Shown: piece by piece, positions 41,712-51,429 of the stretch
Layout of the letters: every line of letters starts with the position of its first letter
How positions within the stretch are numbered: position 1 is the stretch's first letter
Assembly: GCA_024636005.1 (NCBI GenBank)
Contig: JAGXHV010000061.1
Span: 1-51,482 of the forward strand
Reading direction: 5' to 3'
Length of the DNA: 51,482 nt
Origin: Bacillota bacterium
GTDB lineage: Bacteria > Bacillota > Clostridia > Peptostreptococcales > Acidaminobacteraceae
The notes under the pieces: model-generated
Told to the model about the DNA's origin: nothing
What the model saw: only the letters and a program-made list of their open reading frames with translations
Databases searched by the model: none
Position numbers and translations under genes: made by a program

Positions 41712-42695
41712 TTAAATCTCCCAACGTACATCCGGTCCAAAAAACTTCATCAGTTGATAATGTCCTTTGATTCGTGAATCAATACGATCATTGTAAAATG
41801 AACTGATTTCAGAAAGCTTGATGTTTGTTGAAATAATTGTACTCTTGCCATTCAGTATTCTTGTATTGATGATGTTGTAGAATTCACTGATCGTGAATGT
41901 GTTGGCGCTTTCGGTGCCAAGATCGTCAATGATAAGCAGGTCAGCTCCAAAGAGTTGCTCATAAGCCATTTGAATAAAAGTATTGGTTTTGTCTGTAAAG
42001 GTCTTTTTCTCTATCAATTGGATAATGGTAAACGGTGTTTGATAGAGAACCGAATGGCCTTTGTCCAAAAGAGATTTGGCGATGCAATTGCAAAGATAAG
42101 TTTTCCCAAGTCCGCTTGCTCCAAAAAAGAGCAAATTCTTTTCGATGGGAAAATTTTTGACGAATTCTTCTGCCTCAGAGAGAATCTGCTTCATGTTTTC
42201 GCGCTGTGAAGTACCTTCTTTGGCATTTTTATGGTCTGAGAAAATGTCCAAGTTGAAATGATCAAAATTTTGAATGTTCAGTTGCCGCTCGATATTTGAC
42301 ATTTCATATGCCCTATGAATCAATTTCTGATTGAAGCATGAGCATCTTCTATTATCAGGCATAAAACCTGTGTCCTTACATTTTTTGCATTTATATTCGA
42401 TTTCAAGTGCATCCAGTGGTATATTGTTGTCTGTAAGTAGGATGGCTTTGTTGCGCTTGAGTTGGTCTAGTGTGCTTTTGAGTTCCATCAGCATTATTTC
42501 GGTGTTTTTCGGATTCTTCAATATTGCTTTGGAGATTTCAGCACCAATCTGGCTCATCTGAAGATCGATCTCAGCGAGTTTTGGCAACCGCTCATACAGT
42601 GCCAAACGCCGTTCTTTAAGAGCCAGTCGGTTCAGATCCTGTTGTTGTTTGTATTCTTCCATGATTCCTTTAATGCTTTGAACATTTTGAGACAT
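41712..42695 (-). CDS. dnaI: Primosomal helicase loader DnaI/DnaC-type ATPase
   Basis: 327 residues. An N-terminal helicase-binding part has a zinc-type Cys cluster (EYKCKKCKDTGFM, RRCSCF). The AAA+ domain (about 150-320) has Walker A FFGASGLGKTYLCN, Walker B LLIIDDLGTE and sensor STNIKLSEI. It loads the replicative helicase at origins and restart forks. Downstream of the dnaD gene by 13 bp, as in many Clostridia. Confidence 0.9.
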   Translation of the reverse strand: MSQNVQSIKGIMEEYKQQQDLNRLALKERRLALYERLPKLAEIDLQMSQIGAEISKAILKNPKNTEIMLMELKSTLDQLKRNKAILLTDNNIPLDALEIEYKCKKCKDTGFMPDNRRCSCFNQKLIHRAYEMSNIERQLNIQNFDHFNLDIFSDHKNAKEGTSQRENMKQILSEAEEFVKNFPIEKNLLFFGASGLGKTYLCNCIAKSLLDKGHSVLYQTPFTIIQLIEKKTFTDKTNTFIQMAYEQLFGADLLIIDDLGTESANTFTISEFYNIINTRILNGKSTIISTNIKLSEISSFYNDRIDSRIKGHYQLMKFFGPDVRWEI

Positions 42696-42708
42696 CGTGA
42701 CTCCTTTC

Positions 42709-43710
42709 TTAATTCTTCTTATTCAGCAGTAGATTCTCAAGTTCCTCTTCCGAGTAAGAACGTTCTTTTTCTATGGTGAAGCGGTTGCGTTTGGCCTGAG
42801 ACTGCGACTGAGCCTTCGGTTTTTCTTTTATTTGAGTGCTTTCATAATTTTCTACAGTTTTGACGCCTTGCTTGTGCAGATCACCAAATACTTTGTCCAG
42901 ATAATTCATGTTGATGTTGAGTGTCTTCTTTGAAAAGACAATAATGAACTGATAAAGCGAATCGGGATCAAATTCATACTGATCCAGCCATTTATCAATC
43001 AGTTCCTTTTCAGCCTGATTTGCCATTCTAAATGACAAACCGAGATGTCTAAGCACTTCTTTGTAAATCATGTTGCGTTCGTCTTTGCTTTTGATGTGAT
43101 GCTCTATGGATTCCAGAGTGGATAAGTTATGGGACAACCATTGGTTCAAAAGACCTTTAACTGCTTTGACACTTCGAATGTTCTTTTCTTTATAGTTGAT
43201 TTCAAACGCTCTTAGTATGATGGCAGTGTCTGTATAGTAATGGTCATAAAAATCGCCTATTTCCCTATATTCAGTGTATGATAGAGGATGACCCACGATT
43301 TTTTCAACTTGCTCACATAATGTCTTATAATGACTTTTTATTTTCGGATCGCTTTTGCGATCTGTCGGCTCTGACTTAGAAGTATAATTGTTAAGAATGT
43401 AAAGTTCGCGTAGCGATAGGAATTCCACATCGAAATTCAAGGCATCACCATGAATGTGTTTTTTGATGATTCCTTGTTTTTCCCAGTAGTTCCACGACTC
43501 GACAACATCCTGAAGCGGAAGACTGAGCATGTTCGCTAGGCTTTTGTTGTCGAAGCGATAGGCATCATTTTCAGATCTCGAGAACATTAGACCTAGAAGG
43601 TATACTTTAACATAAGTACCGCTTGCAGAGGGCATGAAGTCCGAGATGAAAATATTTTCTATATTGAGTTCGCCGAGATCAAAAGTCGTTGCGTTTTGAA
43701 TAAATGCCAT
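42709..43710 (-). CDS. dnaD: DnaD domain replication initiation protein
   Basis: 333 residues from the ATG at 43710 with GAAGG 6 bases upstream; 37 in-frame codons further upstream have no ribosome site. A winged-HTH N-terminal domain (about 20-120: YVKVYLLGLMFSRS...LANMLSLPLQDVVESWNYWEKQGIIK) leads to a DnaD/DnaB_2-type helical domain (about 145-225) with the YxxxIxxxxxxW-like stretch KAVKGLLNQWLSHNL. A second similar helical segment lies near 235-300. It acts with DnaI in primosome assembly. Confidence 0.88.
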   Translation of the reverse strand: MAFIQNATTFDLGELNIENIFISDFMPSASGTYVKVYLLGLMFSRSENDAYRFDNKSLANMLSLPLQDVVESWNYWEKQGIIKKHIHGDALNFDVEFLSLRELYILNNYTSKSEPTDRKSDPKIKSHYKTLCEQVEKIVGHPLSYTEYREIGDFYDHYYTDTAIILRAFEINYKEKNIRSVKAVKGLLNQWLSHNLSTLESIEHHIKSKDERNMIYKEVLRHLGLSFRMANQAEKELIDKWLDQYEFDPDSLYQFIIVFSKKTLNINMNYLDKVFGDLHKQGVKTVENYESTQIKEKPKAQSQSQAKRNRFTIEKERSYSEEELENLLLNKKN

Positions 43711-43880
43711 GTTTTGCCTTCTTTCGTAATCGTCATATGAAATATTATAACATTTAAATGATAAGTGTATTGGTATTTTATTAAGGTATTCTAAAGCTTC
43801 TATGTACAGACAAAAAAACATTCAAAAAAAACACAACATGTGGTATTTCAACATAAACGACAACATCAGATATGGATATT

Positions 43881-43897
43881 TACAGTCTATTTACATA
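43881..43897 (-). promoter_or_regulatory. WalR (YycF) binding box
   Basis: On the minus strand TGTAAA, 5 bases, TGTAAA, a perfect match to the WalR consensus TGTWAH-N5-TGTWAH. It lies about 40 bp upstream of the -10 of the M23 hydrolase gene, a usual place for activation. Confidence 0.8.
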
Positions 43898-43934
43898 CAA
43901 TGAAAAAAATATAATTTATCTATTTCAAAAGGTG

Positions 43935-43943
43935 TGCTATAAT
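43935..43943 (+). promoter_or_regulatory. Extended -10 promoter of the M23 hydrolase gene
   Basis: TGCTATAAT with poor -35, the type that relies on an activator; WalR box upstream. Confidence 0.75.
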
Positions 43944-44009
43944 AAAGAAGGTATTTTATAAAGACAACTGCTGTGAACCATTATTAAGGCCAATATTAAG
44001 GAGTATAGG

Positions 44010-45587
44010 ATGGGGAAAAAGAGAAATGGGACGTCTCAGAGACATATAGTAAAACGTTCCACCAGTAAAGTGTATGTCAAAGGTGATGAAAAAGTCGAGC
44101 GTAGTGAAAAAATGGCCGATTTTGGTGCCAAAGCTATTGCATTGTCATTGTATCCTTTATTTTTGGCAACTTCAGGAATTAACAAACTCACAAAAAAATT
44201 TAAATCCAATAATAATTATAATACAAAATATAGCAATAATAACAACTTTATTCAAACAATCGCTGAAAAAGCGAAAACCGGTTTTGGCACTGCAAAGCCA
44301 TTTGTGATCAAGCACAAATGGGTAATGGGTGGTGTAGGAGCAGTGATTATGGTATCGACGATAGGTTTTTTTGCCGTAAATGCCATGACGCCTACCGATT
44401 TAATCGGAACGGATACAGTAAACACACATGTGGTTAGTGTTCCAAAAAAAACCATTGAAGAAGAAACGGTTGAGGCAACAGTAAATGAAATTGCCGTTGA
44501 AACTGCGGGAACAGTAAATATTCCTGAAATCAAAGTGATGAGTATGGCATCGGTCAAAGTTCATCAAGTTCTTGTGAACAACATTCCAGTGGCAAATTTC
44601 AAGTCTGAAAACGAAGCGAATAGAATGCTTGAAGCATTAAAGGCACAATTTAATCTGGGGCAAGATGCAGAGATTTTGGATATTTATTTCAAAGAAGAAG
44701 TCAAGGTAAGCCCAGGTTATATCGATATTATGGATTTCGAGGCATATGACACTGTCGAAACAGCACTCGAGTATATAAGAAAAGGCACCAAGGAAGAAAA
44801 GATTCATACTGTTAAGAAAGGTGAAAACTATTGGGTAATCTCCGAACTTTATGGAGTCAATCCTTATGATCTGGAAGCAGCAAACCCTGATATCAAAGCA
44901 GAAACTTTGCAAATCGGTATGGAAATCAGTTTGGTGACACCAAGGCCTTTAATCAATGTAGTCACAGTGGAAAAAGCGACTTATTCCGATAAAATTGCGT
45001 TTGAAGTGGAATATGAGCCTACAAGTTCCCTTTATAAGGGAGAAACAAAAACAAAAGTCGGTGGTGCTTACGGTGAACGTGTCGTAGAAGCGGAACTGAT
45101 CAGACATAATGGTAGAGAAATCGGAAGAACTATAATTTCAGAAAACATCACAACAGAACCTCAAACAAAAGTCGTTTATCAAGGTACTAAAGATCCTCCT
45201 CCGAGAATCGGTACAGGTACATTGGTTCATCCAACTTCACGTGGAATCGTAACATCCGAGTTCGGTTGGAGATGGGGAAGACAGCATACTGGAATTGATG
45301 TTGGATTATCTGTAGGATCTAGTGTCAAAGCAGCAGATGGTGGCAAGGTAACATTTGCAGGTTATTCGAGTTCTTATGGAAGATATATTATCATCGACCA
45401 TGGTGGCAACATTTCCACACTTTATGCCCACAATAGCGTATTAAACGTAAAAAAAGGCGATAAAGTTTTCCAAGGACAAGTAATAGCGGCGAGTGGAAAC
45501 ACAGGCTACAGTACTGGACCACACCTCCATTTTGAGGTTCGAGTGAACGGTGTACCACAAAATCCAAGAAATTATGTTAAATTTTAA
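44010..45587 (+). CDS. Cell-wall hydrolase with LysM, G5 and M23 domains
   Basis: 525 residues. A basic cytoplasmic segment (1-100) is followed by one membrane helix (about 104-126) and a spacer. A LysM domain (about 268-312: HTVKKGENYWVISELYGV) and a G5 domain (about 318-395) come next. The C-terminal M23 zinc endopeptidase has HTGIDVG and HLHFEVRVNG as metal ligands (about 410-525). It should cut peptide crosslinks outside the membrane while tethered. GGAG precedes the ATG. Likely part of the WalR regulon through the box at 43881. Confidence 0.93.
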   Translation: MGKKRNGTSQRHIVKRSTSKVYVKGDEKVERSEKMADFGAKAIALSLYPLFLATSGINKLTKKFKSNNNYNTKYSNNNNFIQTIAEKAKTGFGTAKPFVIKHKWVMGGVGAVIMVSTIGFFAVNAMTPTDLIGTDTVNTHVVSVPKKTIEEETVEATVNEIAVETAGTVNIPEIKVMSMASVKVHQVLVNNIPVANFKSENEANRMLEALKAQFNLGQDAEILDIYFKEEVKVSPGYIDIMDFEAYDTVETALEYIRKGTKEEKIHTVKKGENYWVISELYGVNPYDLEAANPDIKAETLQIGMEISLVTPRPLINVVTVEKATYSDKIAFEVEYEPTSSLYKGETKTKVGGAYGERVVEAELIRHNGREIGRTIISENITTEPQTKVVYQGTKDPPPRIGTGTLVHPTSRGIVTSEFGWRWGRQHTGIDVGLSVGSSVKAADGGKVTFAGYSSSYGRYIIIDHGGNISTLYAHNSVLNVKKGDKVFQGQVIAASGNTGYSTGPHLHFEVRVNGVPQNPRNYVKF

Positions 45588-45591
45588 CGAT

Positions 45592-45620
45592 AAAGCGAGT
45601 CGATGACTCGCTTTTTTATT
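45592..45620 (+). terminator. Terminator before walR
   Basis: AAAGCGAGTC / GACTCGCTTT, short loop, six-T run. Confidence 0.88.
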
Positions 45621-45675
45621 TTATTTCGTATAGAATAAGTATATATGCTAACGTCTTAACAAAGGAGGCGAAATA

Positions 45676-46374
45676 ATGAGTAAAAGAATTCTAGTAGTTG
45701 ATGATGAGAAACCGATATCAGATATCATCAAATTCAATTTGGTTAAAGAAGGTTATGAGATAGAAACAGCGTTTGATGGTGAGGAAGCCCTAAAGAAAGT
45801 ATATCAATTCCAGCCGGATTTAGTTCTCTTGGATGTCATGTTACCAAAACTTGATGGTTTTCAAGTATGTAGGAAAATCAGAGAGGGCTTCAGCATGCCT
45901 ATAATCATGCTTACCGCTAAAGAGGAAGAAGTTGACAAGGTGCTCGGTTTTGAACTCGGTGCCGATGATTACATTACCAAACCATTTGGAATGAGAGAAC
46001 TCATTGCACGAGTTAAAGCCAACATACGTAGAGTGGATATTTCCGATTCCGATGGAAAAGGACCTAACGGTCATATCATAATCGCCAATAGCCTAACCAT
46101 AGATCTGGACCGTTATGAAGTGACCAAAGACGGTGAAGTGATTGAACTCACACTTAGGGAATTCGAACTGCTTAAATTCTTGGCGACTCAAGCCAATCAG
46201 ATATTCACAAGAGAACAACTTTTGAAAGACGTTTGGGGCTATGAATACTTTGGAGACATTAGAACAGTTGATGTCACGGTCAGACGATTGAGAGAAAAAG
46301 TGGAACAAGATTCAAGCAATCCAACTTATATCATGACTAAAAGAGGTGTTGGCTATTACTTCAAAAGAAGTTAG
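45676..46374 (+). CDS. walR: Response regulator WalR (YycF)
   Basis: 232 residues, OmpR type. The receiver domain has the acidic pocket (VVDDEKP), phospho-Asp in LVLLDVMLPKLDG, Thr in MLTAKEEE and Lys in DYITKPF. The DNA-binding winged helix ends in YIMTKRGVGYYFKR with the recognition part DIRTVDVTVRRLREKVE, typical of WalR. It controls cell-wall metabolism genes. walK follows after 11 bp. Confidence 0.94.
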   Translation: MSKRILVVDDEKPISDIIKFNLVKEGYEIETAFDGEEALKKVYQFQPDLVLLDVMLPKLDGFQVCRKIREGFSMPIIMLTAKEEEVDKVLGFELGADDYITKPFGMRELIARVKANIRRVDISDSDGKGPNGHIIIANSLTIDLDRYEVTKDGEVIELTLREFELLKFLATQANQIFTREQLLKDVWGYEYFGDIRTVDVTVRRLREKVEQDSSNPTYIMTKRGVGYYFKRS

Positions 46375-46385
46375 TTGGAGGCATA

Positions 46386-48155
46386 ATGCTTAGAAGTATA
46401 CGACTGAGATTTACAATTATATATTTTTTGCTCGTTTTCATTGCGATGCTACTAGCGGGTGTGTTCATTGTTAGATCTTTTGAAGATTACAATCTCAATG
46501 TCGTATCCAACCGTTTAGATGATATAGCTCAGATTATGATGTCTGAGCTTTCTAAAATTGAAAGTGATGAACTTGGAGAAGTCAGAGGAATTGTTCAGGA
46601 ATCCATTGAACGGCATGCTGACATCGGTTTAAGAGAAGAAATTTATGTGATCGATCAAAAATCGCAAAAAATACTTGCCACGAGCACTGAAAATGTGGAC
46701 AGACCTGTATCTGAAGTACTCAATACAGGTCTGGTTGTTGAAGGCTTGATCGGAAAGACTGTCGAAAAGAATTTTGAACTTTCAGGCAATGTCCGTACAA
46801 AAGATAAGGTCTATCCGATTTATAGTAAAAATGTTCAAATCGGTCTGATATACTTGCGCTATGATCTGAATGACATTTATGGAACGCTCAACCGTGCCAG
46901 AATGATTATTCTACAGGCTGTTGCTATGAGTTTGGTCCTATCTATAATCATCGGATTCTTACTGTCAAAGAGCATCACAGATCCAATCAATGAGGTCACC
47001 TTGAAAGCTGCCAAACTCGCAGAGGGTGATTTCAATCAAATTGTTGAAGTGCGCTCTGAAGATGAGATCGGGGCACTCTCGAAAACCTTCAATTTCCTAA
47101 CAGGTGAACTCAAGAAATACATTTCTGAAATTTCCAGTGAGAAAAGCAAACTTGAAGCCATCATCAACTATATGGAAGACGGTTTGATCGCTATAAATGC
47201 TGAAGGACAGATTATTCATTGCAATCCCAAGGCTGGAAAGTTGCTTACAATAAATGGAGTGTTTGATGAGGATATCATTGGTGATCTGCTCTCCATATAT
47301 AGTTCAGGCAAACTCAACAACGGGATTGGATCAAAAAGCATATCGTACAATAAACAAATACTGAAAGTGAACTTTGCCCCGTTTTTAGATGAATCTTCGA
47401 AGAAAATGGGCGTGGTTTTTGTGCTCCAAGATATCACTGAAGAGGAACGACTTGAGAATATGAGAAGAGAATTTGTAGCAAATGTCTCTCATGAACTTAA
47501 GACACCGCTTACGAGCATCAAAAGTTATACAGAAACCATTTTGGATGGTGCGGTTGATGATCCTGAAATGCAAAAGACATTTTTGGACGTCATCAACACA
47601 GAGGCTGATCGAATGGCAAGGCTCGTTCGTGATTTACTCGAACTCAGTAATTTCGATTCCGATACCGTGCGTCTCAAACGCGAAAGATATGAAATCAATG
47701 CCCTCATTGATACTTGTGTTCTAAAAGTCAAAGCAACAGCTGATCAAAAAAAGCAAGAACTGGTAAAGCATTATAGCGACATAAAAGTTCATGCACTGAT
47801 TGACTATGATAAAATAGAGCAATTATTGCTCAATATTTTGTCAAACGGCATCAAATATTCTGGTGAGGACTCCCAGATCATCATCGATTTGAGGGAAGGT
47901 TCCGATGAGAACTGTTTTGAACTTATGGTGACAGATAGTGGAATCGGAATTCCGGATCAAGACATGGAACGGATTTTTGAGAGGTTTTATCGTGTGGACA
48001 AAGCAAGATCCAGAGAACTTGGTGGAACAGGACTCGGACTTTCAATCGCCAAAGAAATTGCTGAAGCACACGGTGGAGACGTTCGAATTGATTCTGAATA
48101 TGGTGTTGGCACCAAAGTTACAATAGTATTACCTTATGGACTTCATGAGGTGTAA
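46386..48155 (+). CDS. walK: Sensor histidine kinase WalK (YycG)
   Basis: 589 residues. Two membrane helices (about 9-30 and 168-190) flank an extracellular domain of about 135 residues. HAMP (about 190-240), PAS (about 250-350), HisKA with phospho-His in NVSHELKTPLT, and HATPase_c with N-box and G-boxes (DSGIGIPD, GGTGLGLSIAKEI) follow. The standard WalK architecture, acting at the septal membrane in Bacillus. GGAGG precedes the ATG. Confidence 0.94.
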   Translation: MLRSIRLRFTIIYFLLVFIAMLLAGVFIVRSFEDYNLNVVSNRLDDIAQIMMSELSKIESDELGEVRGIVQESIERHADIGLREEIYVIDQKSQKILATSTENVDRPVSEVLNTGLVVEGLIGKTVEKNFELSGNVRTKDKVYPIYSKNVQIGLIYLRYDLNDIYGTLNRARMIILQAVAMSLVLSIIIGFLLSKSITDPINEVTLKAAKLAEGDFNQIVEVRSEDEIGALSKTFNFLTGELKKYISEISSEKSKLEAIINYMEDGLIAINAEGQIIHCNPKAGKLLTINGVFDEDIIGDLLSIYSSGKLNNGIGSKSISYNKQILKVNFAPFLDESSKKMGVVFVLQDITEEERLENMRREFVANVSHELKTPLTSIKSYTETILDGAVDDPEMQKTFLDVINTEADRMARLVRDLLELSNFDSDTVRLKRERYEINALIDTCVLKVKATADQKKQELVKHYSDIKVHALIDYDKIEQLLLNILSNGIKYSGEDSQIIIDLREGSDENCFELMVTDSGIGIPDQDMERIFERFYRVDKARSRELGGTGLGLSIAKEIAEAHGGDVRIDSEYGVGTKVTIVLPYGLHEV

Positions 48156-48172
48156 TTTTGATTTAAATACGG

Positions 48173-48205
48173 CGTAATGTTCCTGTAATAAATATTGTGT
48201 ATAAT
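48173..48205 (+). promoter_or_regulatory. Promoter with imperfect WalR box before the secreted unknown-yycHI genes
   Basis: CGTAAT, 5 bases, TGTAAT (48173-48189), one base off the WalR consensus, followed by TATAAT at 48200-48205. The box overlaps the expected -35. Confidence 0.55.
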
Positions 48206-48258
48206 AATATAGAGATTGAAGGTATATTTTTCAATCAAATCAATTTTGGAGGATCCTC

Positions 48259-49068
48259 ATGTTCCGTAAAGGACTTATAATCATATTGGCTTTGGTGATT
48301 TTCACAACCGGAAATACCGCCTTCGCATTCGAAAATTCAAGTGCCTCACCTATTTCACCTGATCAAATCCTTATTGGTGAACCCATGAGTGCGAGTATTA
48401 CAAATGACAATTTAATATTTGTCAATGTGAATATCAATAACACGCAAATAGTGGATAACCCACTTGCGGTTTCACTTGTTAAAGTGGATAGACAATTGTC
48501 TTTTGGAAATGAACTTGGTGATGGACTGAATGTCTCTGTGATGAGACTGAGTTCCAGTGCTGCAAGCATGGATAGAAGCACTGCCCTCAGCAGGATTTAT
48601 TCTGACCAGCAACCGATTTATTCTGAAGGATTGGTAGAAGAAACGAAAATCATAAACCGTTTTTTTGAAGTCAAAGATGCCTTAGCGCTAAAACAAATTG
48701 CATATACCGAACTCAACAAACAATATCATTTCGATTTGATAGCAGATCGACTGGAAGAACTTTCAAAACTTGACGCATCGGTTTATGAGGACTATAAAAA
48801 ATGGTCCACTGTCAGATCAGAACTCAACGAACTCAGAAGAGCATATTCTCTCGCGATGATTGAGTATTTGGAGTTGTTTGAAAAACACATTTATAATGAC
48901 ACTATCAGCAACATGAGTTTCTATAAAGAAATCGGACACCTGTCCAACGGCACATATAAACTTAGATTTTTAAATAGTCAAATGCGACTTGTAAAAGAAA
49001 TGACTTTTAAAATCGTTGATAAGGAAAAGACCATCATACCTATGGTTCCATTAAATATAACCAATTAA
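48259..49068 (+). CDS. Secreted protein of unknown function in the wal cluster
   Basis: 269 residues. A clear signal peptide (about 1-24, ending AFA) is followed by a domain with beta-type start (ILIGEPMSASITNDNLIFVNVNIN) and a central helical part (about 130-220). I do not recognise a family. It sits between walK and yycH, where the Bacillus cluster has no gene, with its own promoter and GGAGG, and runs in one unit with yycH (16 bp) and yycI. A role in sensing or tuning WalK outside the membrane is inference from place alone. Confidence 0.75.
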   Translation: MFRKGLIIILALVIFTTGNTAFAFENSSASPISPDQILIGEPMSASITNDNLIFVNVNINNTQIVDNPLAVSLVKVDRQLSFGNELGDGLNVSVMRLSSSAASMDRSTALSRIYSDQQPIYSEGLVEETKIINRFFEVKDALALKQIAYTELNKQYHFDLIADRLEELSKLDASVYEDYKKWSTVRSELNELRRAYSLAMIEYLELFEKHIYNDTISNMSFYKEIGHLSNGTYKLRFLNSQMRLVKEMTFKIVDKEKTIIPMVPLNITN

Positions 49069-49084
49069 TTCAAGGAGCAGTCGT

Positions 49085-50542
49085 ATGGTTTCATTAAGAG
49101 AAAGAATGAAATCCGTACTGATCATCGGATTGTTCTTGACCGCCTTGCTATTGATGCAGTGGGTCTTGTATGATGACCTTTTTGCCTCGGATATCGATAG
49201 TAGCGATATTGAGATCAATTCAACTAAACTGTCCGCGTATATTAGCCCCCAAAGTTATTTTGTTAGCTTTGGGGGTATATCTTATACCCGTGTCTATGAT
49301 GTCACGCTCCAAGACCGAATTTGGAGTGAGATAAGACCTGTAGTGCTGAACAGTTTTAAGAGATATGACAGTATGGAGATTATAACACGTGAATCATATA
49401 TTGAGGCCTTTTCGGATGAGAGTATGCTTCTGAGAATGCCCATGGAATTGACTGTAGCTGAGTTTTACAGTTTGTTTTCATCCGATGTTGTAGATGCTTC
49501 CGTATCAAAAATCACTCCATTTGAATATTTACTGAATGGAAATGACTTAGGTAGGATCTATATATATGACCGGAAGGCAGATCAATATTATATGATGAGT
49601 GGCGATGTCCAAATTCATGATGTTGGGGCATTGGTTAAGATTGTCAAGCAATCACCTTATATAGAATATAGAAAAATTAGTACCCGTTTCAGTTTGGAAA
49701 GCACTGTGGATGAAAACTATGACCAGATGAATTATGAGTTGATTCCGTTTCAGTACAGCTATGTTGTTCCCAAAGTCCGTTTTAGAAACGAAATTGAGTT
49801 CATGGATGGGGAGCTGATTGGTGATATTCAGAACATTTCGGGATCCGTTTTTGGAAATCGGATGGATTTTGTAAAGAGGCTGAAAGATGCCAATGGCTCC
49901 ACAATTCTGATGTACGGGTATGGGGACAAAGTCCTGACATTATCACCTAGTGGTGAAGTACTCTATCACAAAAGATTTGATGCTGCGTTATCTTCAAATT
50001 TTGATTTTAAAGAAGCTTTTTCAATAGCCGCAGGTAAAATCGAAAACTTTGGGCTCTATCCATCGGGAATTTATCTGGCGGATTATGAATTCGAAAATGG
50101 AACGGACACAACACATGTGTTCTACTTTGGTTATAGGGTCAATAATTATTCTTTGGCTGAAACCTCACCGGACTCATTTCCTATTCGTGTGGAAATAAAA
50201 GGCAATCAAGTTGTCAATGTCTATAAGGATATCAAACAACAAACTGAACTGATTGAAGTTGAGGAAATGGATCGCCTTTATTCCATCGATGAATGCATTT
50301 CGAACAATTTCCTTGAAGTAAGTGTTTATTACCTGCAGGACAACAACATATACGATTCAGCTCTTGACAATATAGAGTATTATTTTCCGGTAAGAAGTGA
50401 AATCACAAGAATCGATATGCGATATTCCATTGAAGGACAAAGTGGGAGTGCTCTCATGGTACCTACATGGCAGGTTGTAATTAGCGGTCGAACTTATCTT
50501 TTCAATGCTTATACGGGGACTTTAATAAAAACATATCGCTAA
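49085..50542 (+). CDS. yycH: WalK regulator YycH
   Basis: 485 residues. A single N-terminal membrane helix (about 9-28, VLIIGLFLTALLLMQWV) is followed by a large extracytoplasmic region ending with a YycH/YycI-type beta domain (TWQVVISGRTYLFNAYTGTLI). It has little conserved sequence but the size, topology and place before yycI match. In Bacillus it binds WalK's membrane part and restrains it. Confidence 0.85.
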   Translation: MVSLRERMKSVLIIGLFLTALLLMQWVLYDDLFASDIDSSDIEINSTKLSAYISPQSYFVSFGGISYTRVYDVTLQDRIWSEIRPVVLNSFKRYDSMEIITRESYIEAFSDESMLLRMPMELTVAEFYSLFSSDVVDASVSKITPFEYLLNGNDLGRIYIYDRKADQYYMMSGDVQIHDVGALVKIVKQSPYIEYRKISTRFSLESTVDENYDQMNYELIPFQYSYVVPKVRFRNEIEFMDGELIGDIQNISGSVFGNRMDFVKRLKDANGSTILMYGYGDKVLTLSPSGEVLYHKRFDAALSSNFDFKEAFSIAAGKIENFGLYPSGIYLADYEFENGTDTTHVFYFGYRVNNYSLAETSPDSFPIRVEIKGNQVVNVYKDIKQQTELIEVEEMDRLYSIDECISNNFLEVSVYYLQDNNIYDSALDNIEYYFPVRSEITRIDMRYSIEGQSGSALMVPTWQVVISGRTYLFNAYTGTLIKTYR

Positions 50543-50554
50543 ATGGGGTAAAAT

Positions 50555-51415
50555 ATGGATTGGCCAAAAATTAAAAACATCTTGATTGTTTTGTTGATTG
50601 CTACCAATTTGATGCTTGGGTTCATACTTATTGAAGACAGGGCGCTTTATAGACAGGAAAATGCCTCTAATCTTCAAGATATTCTGGAACTTTATGAAGA
50701 AAATGGCATTACCTTGAAGCAGGATGAATTTGATTTTCCTGATGTGATTGCCTCTATTCAACTTGATTTTGAGCGGATTCCAGAGTCGATGGTAGGTGAG
50801 CTTTTAGGTCCTGGGTTCTTGTATGACGGAGATAAATATACGTTTGAGGACGAATTAGTCCATTTGGATGAAATGGAAATTCTATGGTCGAAACAAACGC
50901 ATTATAGTAGAGTCTCGAGTGATGATGAACAGAATCTCAGGTGGTTTGAAATCGTTAGTGATCCAGAACTTTTGAACGAAACTTTTGAGATTATCAACGC
51001 ATTCAAAATGACTAATAATATGGATTATGATTTTGATAAGATTGAAGTCAAGGGACTTGGGAATTATCAGATTGTGACTATGAGGCATATGAGAAATGAT
51101 ATTGCCATAGAAGAGTCAAAAGTGGTCTATTGGATCCATAATGAGGAAGTTGTCGGTTTCAAACTCTCATGGCCTGTAAATATTGGTGCTGCAGATGCGA
51201 CGAATTATGATATAATCAGTGTAGATCGTGCGCTATATTCAGTCATGGTCAATTTTAAGGCTGGCGACAACATTCAGGACATCACTCTCGTGTATAAACT
51301 CAATGACCAAAGTTTTCAAGTCAGCGATTTGATCTCTGGTGAAGCGTTGCCCTATTATAGATTTATGACGGATCAAGGTAAAATTTATTATGTACAAGCG
51401 GTAGAGACACCTTAG
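50555..51415 (+). CDS. yycI: WalK regulator YycI
   Basis: 286 residues. Begins with the typical MDWPKIKNILIVLLIATNLMLGFIL membrane segment, split here by context only, followed by an extracytoplasmic domain of the YycI type (LYSVMVNFKAGDNIQDITLVYKL near the end). It acts with YycH on WalK. It starts 12 bp after yycH and runs 14 bp before walJ. Confidence 0.88.
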   Translation: MDWPKIKNILIVLLIATNLMLGFILIEDRALYRQENASNLQDILELYEENGITLKQDEFDFPDVIASIQLDFERIPESMVGELLGPGFLYDGDKYTFEDELVHLDEMEILWSKQTHYSRVSSDDEQNLRWFEIVSDPELLNETFEIINAFKMTNNMDYDFDKIEVKGLGNYQIVTMRHMRNDIAIEESKVVYWIHNEEVVGFKLSWPVNIGAADATNYDIISVDRALYSVMVNFKAGDNIQDITLVYKLNDQSFQVSDLISGEALPYYRFMTDQGKIYYVQAVETP

Positions 51416-51429
51416 GAAGAGGTATGCAT

